Source: CAVQBJ01 sp963819075 (lineage in GTDB: Bacteria > Actinomycetota > Thermoleophilia > Solirubrobacterales > Solirubrobacteraceae). Taken from it: a DNA stretch of 64,000 bases. The notes under the pieces are model-generated. The model did not search any database and had not been told where the DNA came from. It was given only the letters and a program-made list of their open reading frames with translations. The stretch is from the NCBI GenBank assembly GCA_963819075.1, contig CAWFUP010000004.1, positions 186,001-250,000 on the forward strand. The letters run 5' to 3'. The position numbers were made by a program, and so were the translations under genes. Positions 59,166 through 64,000 of this stretch are shown piece after piece; position 1 is the first letter of the stretch; each line of letters opens with the position of its first letter.

Positions 59166-60089
59166 CTATGCGTAGCGCCGCGCCACCGCGTGCGCGGCGC
59201 TGCCGTAGCCGCCGCCGAACAGCGCAGCGTGTACGAGGAGCGGGAAGAGCTGCCAGAGCGCGACGCGACCCTCGTGGCCGGCGGCCAGCGGCGTCACCTC
59301 CTCATACGCGTCGCGGACGCGCGCGAGCATCGCCGGGGAACCGAACAGCGCGAGCATCGCGAGATCGACCTCGCGGTGGCCGCCGTAGGCAGCCGGATCG
59401 ATGAGCCAGGGCCGCCCGTCCGCGCCGGCGAGCACGTTGCCGCTCCACAGGTCGCCGTGCAGGCGGGCCGGGGGCTCGGGCGGCCCGGCAAGCTCGGCGA
59501 GTCGCTCGCACACCCGTTCGATGTCGGCCGCGGCGCCGTCGGGCAGCGCCGCCGCGTCGCGGGCGAGCGCGACCAGCGGCCGCAGCCGATGCTCGGCATA
59601 GAACGACGGCCAGTCCGGCGACGGCTCGCCGTCGAGCACGATCGGACCGATGCGCAGCGGGGCCGAGCGGCCGGCCGGCCCGCCGGGAGCGCCCGGAGGC
59701 GGCGCGCCGAACGCCGGTGCGCCGGCCCCGTGCAGCGCCGCCAGCCCGCGTCCGAGCTCGCCCTGGCCGCGCTCGTCGAGGCGACCGTTCGAGACCCACT
59801 CCAGTGCGAGCCAGCGCCGGCTCGCCTCGACATCGGAAGGGTCTGCGAGCGCGATGACGGCCGGAACCGCGACTGCCGCGGGCTCGCGCAGCCAGGCCAG
59901 CCCGGCCGCCTCGGTCGCGAACTCGCCGGACGGGGCGTGGGGGCGGGTCTTGACGAACAGGCGCCGCCCGTCGGTCAGCGTCACTGCGAAGGCCTCGTTG
60001 ATGTCGCCGCCGCCGACCCGCTCGGCGCTGGCCACCGCCGCGCCGGCGGCGTCGCTGAGCTGTCCGGCCAGCGTCGCCGGGAGGGTCAC
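59166..60089 (-). CDS. Fructosamine kinase-family protein
   Basis: A 307-aa protein-kinase-fold enzyme of the fructosamine/ketosamine-3-kinase family, which repairs glycated amines. GGGDINEAFAVTL and GRRLFVKTRP are the nucleotide loop and Lys region; ARLHGDLWSGNVLAG is the catalytic loop (HGDLWSGN, family hallmark); LIDPAAYGGHREVDLAM has the DPA metal motif. GTG 60089 overlaps the phosphatase stop by 4 bp, so they are co-translated. The longer frame upstream lies inside that gene. Confidence 0.93.
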   Translation of the reverse strand: MTLPATLAGQLSDAAGAAVASAERVGGGDINEAFAVTLTDGRRLFVKTRPHAPSGEFATEAAGLAWLREPAAVAVPAVIALADPSDVEASRRWLALEWVSNGRLDERGQGELGRGLAALHGAGAPAFGAPPPGAPGGPAGRSAPLRIGPIVLDGEPSPDWPSFYAEHRLRPLVALARDAAALPDGAAADIERVCERLAELAGPPEPPARLHGDLWSGNVLAGADGRPWLIDPAAYGGHREVDLAMLALFGSPAMLARVRDAYEEVTPLAAGHEGRVALWQLFPLLVHAALFGGGYGSAAHAVARRYA

Positions 60090-60586
60090 GTACCGCGCTG
60101 ACCGCCGGCCGGCTCGGCGACGGGAGCGAGATCGTCGAGCAACGCTCGGCACCCGGCGGTGACGATGTCGAGCACGTCGTCGAAGCCGTCCGGCCCGCCG
60201 TAGTAGGGATCGGGGACGTCGAGGTCGCCCTGCGCCGCCGCCGGATCGAACCCACGCAGGAGGCGCACGCGGGCGGCCGCGGCGGCGTCCGGGGCCAGCG
60301 CGACCAGGGCGTCGCGGTTGTCGCGATCCATGGCCACGAGCAGGTCGAAGCGCTCGAAGTCCTCGGCGCGCACTTGACGAGCGACGCCGCCGAGCGCGAT
60401 GGCGCGGCGCGCGGCCGCCGCCGTCGCGCGTCGGTCGGGGGGCTCCCCGACGTGGTAGGCGCCCGTGCCCGCGCTGTCGATCTCGAGCGTCTCCTCGAGT
60501 CCGGCGTCGCGCGCGAGCGCGCGCATGACACCCTCCGCGGTCGGCGAGCGACAGATGTTGCCGAGGCACACGAACAGGATCCGCAC
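60086..60586 (-). CDS. Low-molecular-weight protein-tyrosine phosphatase
   Basis: A 166-aa phosphatase. The C-x5-R-S P-loop is FVCLGNICRSPTAEG at the N-terminus and the general acid is in VPDPYYGGPDGFDDVLD. It removes phosphate from tyrosine in proteins. GTG 60586 puts the P-loop directly at the N-terminus as in the family. Coupled to the fructosamine kinase-like gene, a common actinobacterial pairing. Confidence 0.94.
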   Translation of the reverse strand: MRILFVCLGNICRSPTAEGVMRALARDAGLEETLEIDSAGTGAYHVGEPPDRRATAAAARRAIALGGVARQVRAEDFERFDLLVAMDRDNRDALVALAPDAAAAARVRLLRGFDPAAAQGDLDVPDPYYGGPDGFDDVLDIVTAGCRALLDDLAPVAEPAGGQRGT

Positions 60587-60611
60587 CGCGGTCAAGGATA
60601 GGCGCGGCGGC

Positions 60612-61808
60612 TCAGTCGGCCGTGGCCGCGCGAGCGTCCTCGACGTGCTCGAGGCCAGCGACGGCTCGGGGAATCGCGCCAACCCGACGGAGCTCGGGCA
60701 GGCGCTCGCCGTCGGCCACGACCCCGTGCTCGGCGAGCCGGCGCGCGCTCGGCAGGACGCGGGCCTGGAGCGTCCCGACCGCCTCGTTGTACGCCGTCAC
60801 CGTCCCGGACAGCCGCTGGCCGACACGATCGACGCGCTCGATGAGCAGGCCGAGGCGCTCGTGCAGCTCGCGCCCGGCCCGGCCGATCGCGCGAGCGCTC
60901 TCGGCAACGCGCTCCTGCTGCCACCCGTAGCTGACGGCACGCAGCAGCGCGATGAGCGTCATCGGCGTGGCGAGCAGCACGTGCTCGCGGACGCCCTCCT
61001 CGAGCAGGTCCGGCGCGGTCTCGAGCGCCGCCTGGTGGAAGTGCTCGGCGGGCAGGAACATCACGACGAAGTCGGGGGCGGCGTCGAACTGCGTCCAGTA
61101 GGCCTTCGCCCCGAGGCGGCGCATGTGCTCGCGCAGCACGCGGGCATGGGCGGCGAGATGGCGCTCACGCTCGGCCTCGTCGCGGGCCTCGAGCGCGTCG
61201 AGGAAGGCCTGCAGCGGAGCCTTGGCGTCGACGATCACCTGGCGGCCGCCGGGCAGCTGCACGATCATGTCCGGACGCAGCACGCCGTCGTCCCCGCTCG
61301 CCGAACGCTGCTCGACGAAGTCGCAGTGCGCGGTCATTCCGACGAGCTCGACGACGCGGCGTAGCTGCATCTCCCCCCAACGCCCGCGGGTGTGGGGTCG
61401 GCGCAGCGCCGTGACGAGGGCGCTCGTCTCGCCGCGCAGTCGCTCGCTCGTCTCCACGAGCGAGCGCAGCTGGGCCGACAGCTCGGCGCGCCCGGCGACG
61501 CGCTCGCGCTCGAGGCGCTCGAGGCGGTCGTCGACGCGGGCGAGCGAGTCGCGCAGCGGCGCGACGAGCTCACCGAGCGTGTGGCGCCCCCGGTCGCGCT
61601 CGCCGCCGAGCTCCGCGCGGGCGAGGGCGATGAACTGCTCGTTGTTGGCGCGCAACGCCTGGCCGGAGAGGGCGGCGAACTCGTGCCGCAGCGCCTCGCC
61701 GGCCTGCTCGCGGGCGGCCAGCGCGGCACGCGCGGAGGCGAGGCGTGGCAACAGCACGAGCGCCGACAGGGCAACGCCGATGAGCAGGCCGACGAGCAGG
61801 AGGACCAT
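60612..61808 (-). CDS. rmuC: RmuC-family protein
   Basis: A 398-aa membrane-anchored protein. It has an N-terminal helix (MVLLLVGLLIGVALSALVLL), a coiled coil (about 30-150) and the RmuC nuclease-like domain: RGRWGEMQLRRVVELVGM, LRPDMIVQLPGGRQVIVDAK, MFLPAEHFHQAALE and ALLRAVSYGWQQE. E. coli RmuC is implicated in limiting DNA inversions. ATG 61808 is chosen over 61856 because it starts the helix. Confidence 0.93.
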   Translation of the reverse strand: MVLLLVGLLIGVALSALVLLPRLASARAALAAREQAGEALRHEFAALSGQALRANNEQFIALARAELGGERDRGRHTLGELVAPLRDSLARVDDRLERLERERVAGRAELSAQLRSLVETSERLRGETSALVTALRRPHTRGRWGEMQLRRVVELVGMTAHCDFVEQRSASGDDGVLRPDMIVQLPGGRQVIVDAKAPLQAFLDALEARDEAERERHLAAHARVLREHMRRLGAKAYWTQFDAAPDFVVMFLPAEHFHQAALETAPDLLEEGVREHVLLATPMTLIALLRAVSYGWQQERVAESARAIGRAGRELHERLGLLIERVDRVGQRLSGTVTAYNEAVGTLQARVLPSARRLAEHGVVADGERLPELRRVGAIPRAVAGLEHVEDARAATAD

Positions 61809-61883
61809 CACCCCAGTGCAGCGCGCGCTGCGGACGGCACGCACGCGCGCTTGCAAGCGGTGGTCGCCGCCACCGACCGTAGA

Positions 61884-61904
61884 AGGTGTGAATTATTCAC
61901 ACCT
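61884..61904. promoter_or_regulatory. Perfect palindrome between lepA and rmuC
   Basis: Arms AGGTGTGAA and TTCACACCT around TTA, extended by GTAG/CTAC with a mismatch (61879-61909). It lies 19 bp after the lepA stop. The core GTGAA-(A/T)TA-TTCAC also occurs at 44880-44892. Could be an operator for rmuC or a transcript 3' hairpin of lepA. Confidence 0.45.
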
Positions 61905-61923
61905 CCTACGTACGACTTCCCCG

Positions 61924-63732
<1,809 letters not shown>

Positions 63733-63849
63733 GGTCTGTCCGATAGAGGGTAGATGGCAGGCGGCGAGCGGCCCGGAGTCGTTGAAACGTCCAGACGCGA
63801 GCCCGGCGGTCGGCCCTCGCGGCACCGCAACCGATCAGAGCCGATACCA

Positions 63850-64000
63850 ATGAGGGGACATCGGTACATGGTTGCCGTCGCGTGCGCGACGGTCGCGCTG
63901 GCAGGCGCAGCCTCCGGCGCGCAGGCTGCGAGCTCGACGCACCTGACGCCTTCGGCCTGGCGGGTGGCCTCGGCGAGCGCCAACGCCACGACCGCTGCGA
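63850..64000 (+). CDS. Secreted protein, N-terminal part (cut by window edge)
   Basis: 50 codons of a frame that stays open to the edge. It encodes MRGHRYMVAVACATVALAGA with a probable signal cleavage at GAQA-A, then ASSTHLTPSAWRVASASANA. It is divergent from lepA. The product cannot be named from this fragment; an ATG at 63868 is an alternative start. Confidence 0.55.
   Translation, partial: MRGHRYMVAVACATVALAGAASGAQAASSTHLTPSAWRVASASANATTAA

Noticed and set aside
61884..61904. Rex-type operator
   Set aside because: Rex sites have 4 bp between GAA and TTC halves (TGTGAANNNNTTCACA); here the gap is 3 bp.

Overview
The window is about 64 kb of very GC-rich bacterial chromosome. Gene content (stand-alone FHA and MMPL domains, a WS/DGAT acyltransferase, an actinobacterial-type NuoF-like/ferredoxin module, DUF1059, LigD, abundant low-complexity Ala/Thr/Ser-rich exported proteins) points to Actinomycetota, most likely class Thermoleophilia (Solirubrobacterales-like). 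That assignment is an inference from gene content and base composition, not a phylogeny.

Left chromosomal part (1-22445): a two-component system cut by the left edge; a membrane electron-transfer cluster (b-type membrane protein, His7 low-complexity protein, ferric-reductase-like protein, NuoF-like flavoprotein, ferredoxin, SDR); a REC/PIG-L fusion; a WS/DGAT acyltransferase divergent from an FHA-MMPL fusion; LigD; DUF1059; a cold-shock gene and small companions; a DPTQG-repeat peptide; a TetR regulator divergent from an SDR with two palindromic operators; then a decayed zone with a redoxin pseudogene, an integrase remnant and a RibD-type reductase.

Integrated element (about 22490-44620): flanked by a 44-bp direct repeat that is the 3' part of a tRNA-Pro(GGG) gene. 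The intact tRNA is on the right (44577-44650) and the displaced 3' fragment on the left (22446-22489). The element carries excisionase plus tyrosine integrase, a second excisionase-like HTH protein, a 1083-aa MobF/TrwC relaxase-helicase, an AbiE-like type IV toxin-antitoxin pair, two GNAT acetyltransferases, a methyltransferase and a small PD-(D/E)XK-like protein. It also carries a tight operon of P-loop NTPase with pentapeptide tail, MoaA-like radical SAM enzyme, thymidylate-kinase-like nucleotide kinase and an effector-associated-domain-like protein, followed by a NUDIX hydrolase. No type IV secretion genes are present, so it looks mobilisable rather than self-transmissible. The radical SAM gene is split by a 1722-bp IS1182-like element with CTAG target duplications; without the IS the frame is perfectly restored. 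This operon is the best candidate for an undescribed system, probably a nucleotide-centred conflict or defence system.

Right chromosomal part (44651-64000): tRNA-Gly, SDRs, a PQQ-type beta-propeller protein, a polytopic membrane protein, a GH2-type glycosidase, an Ig-like repeat protein, a lipoprotein, an MprAB-like two-component system, a multi-spanning membrane protein, an AraC regulator, and a leftward run of lepA, rmuC, low-molecular-weight phosphatase and fructosamine-kinase-like genes. A secreted-protein gene runs off the right edge.
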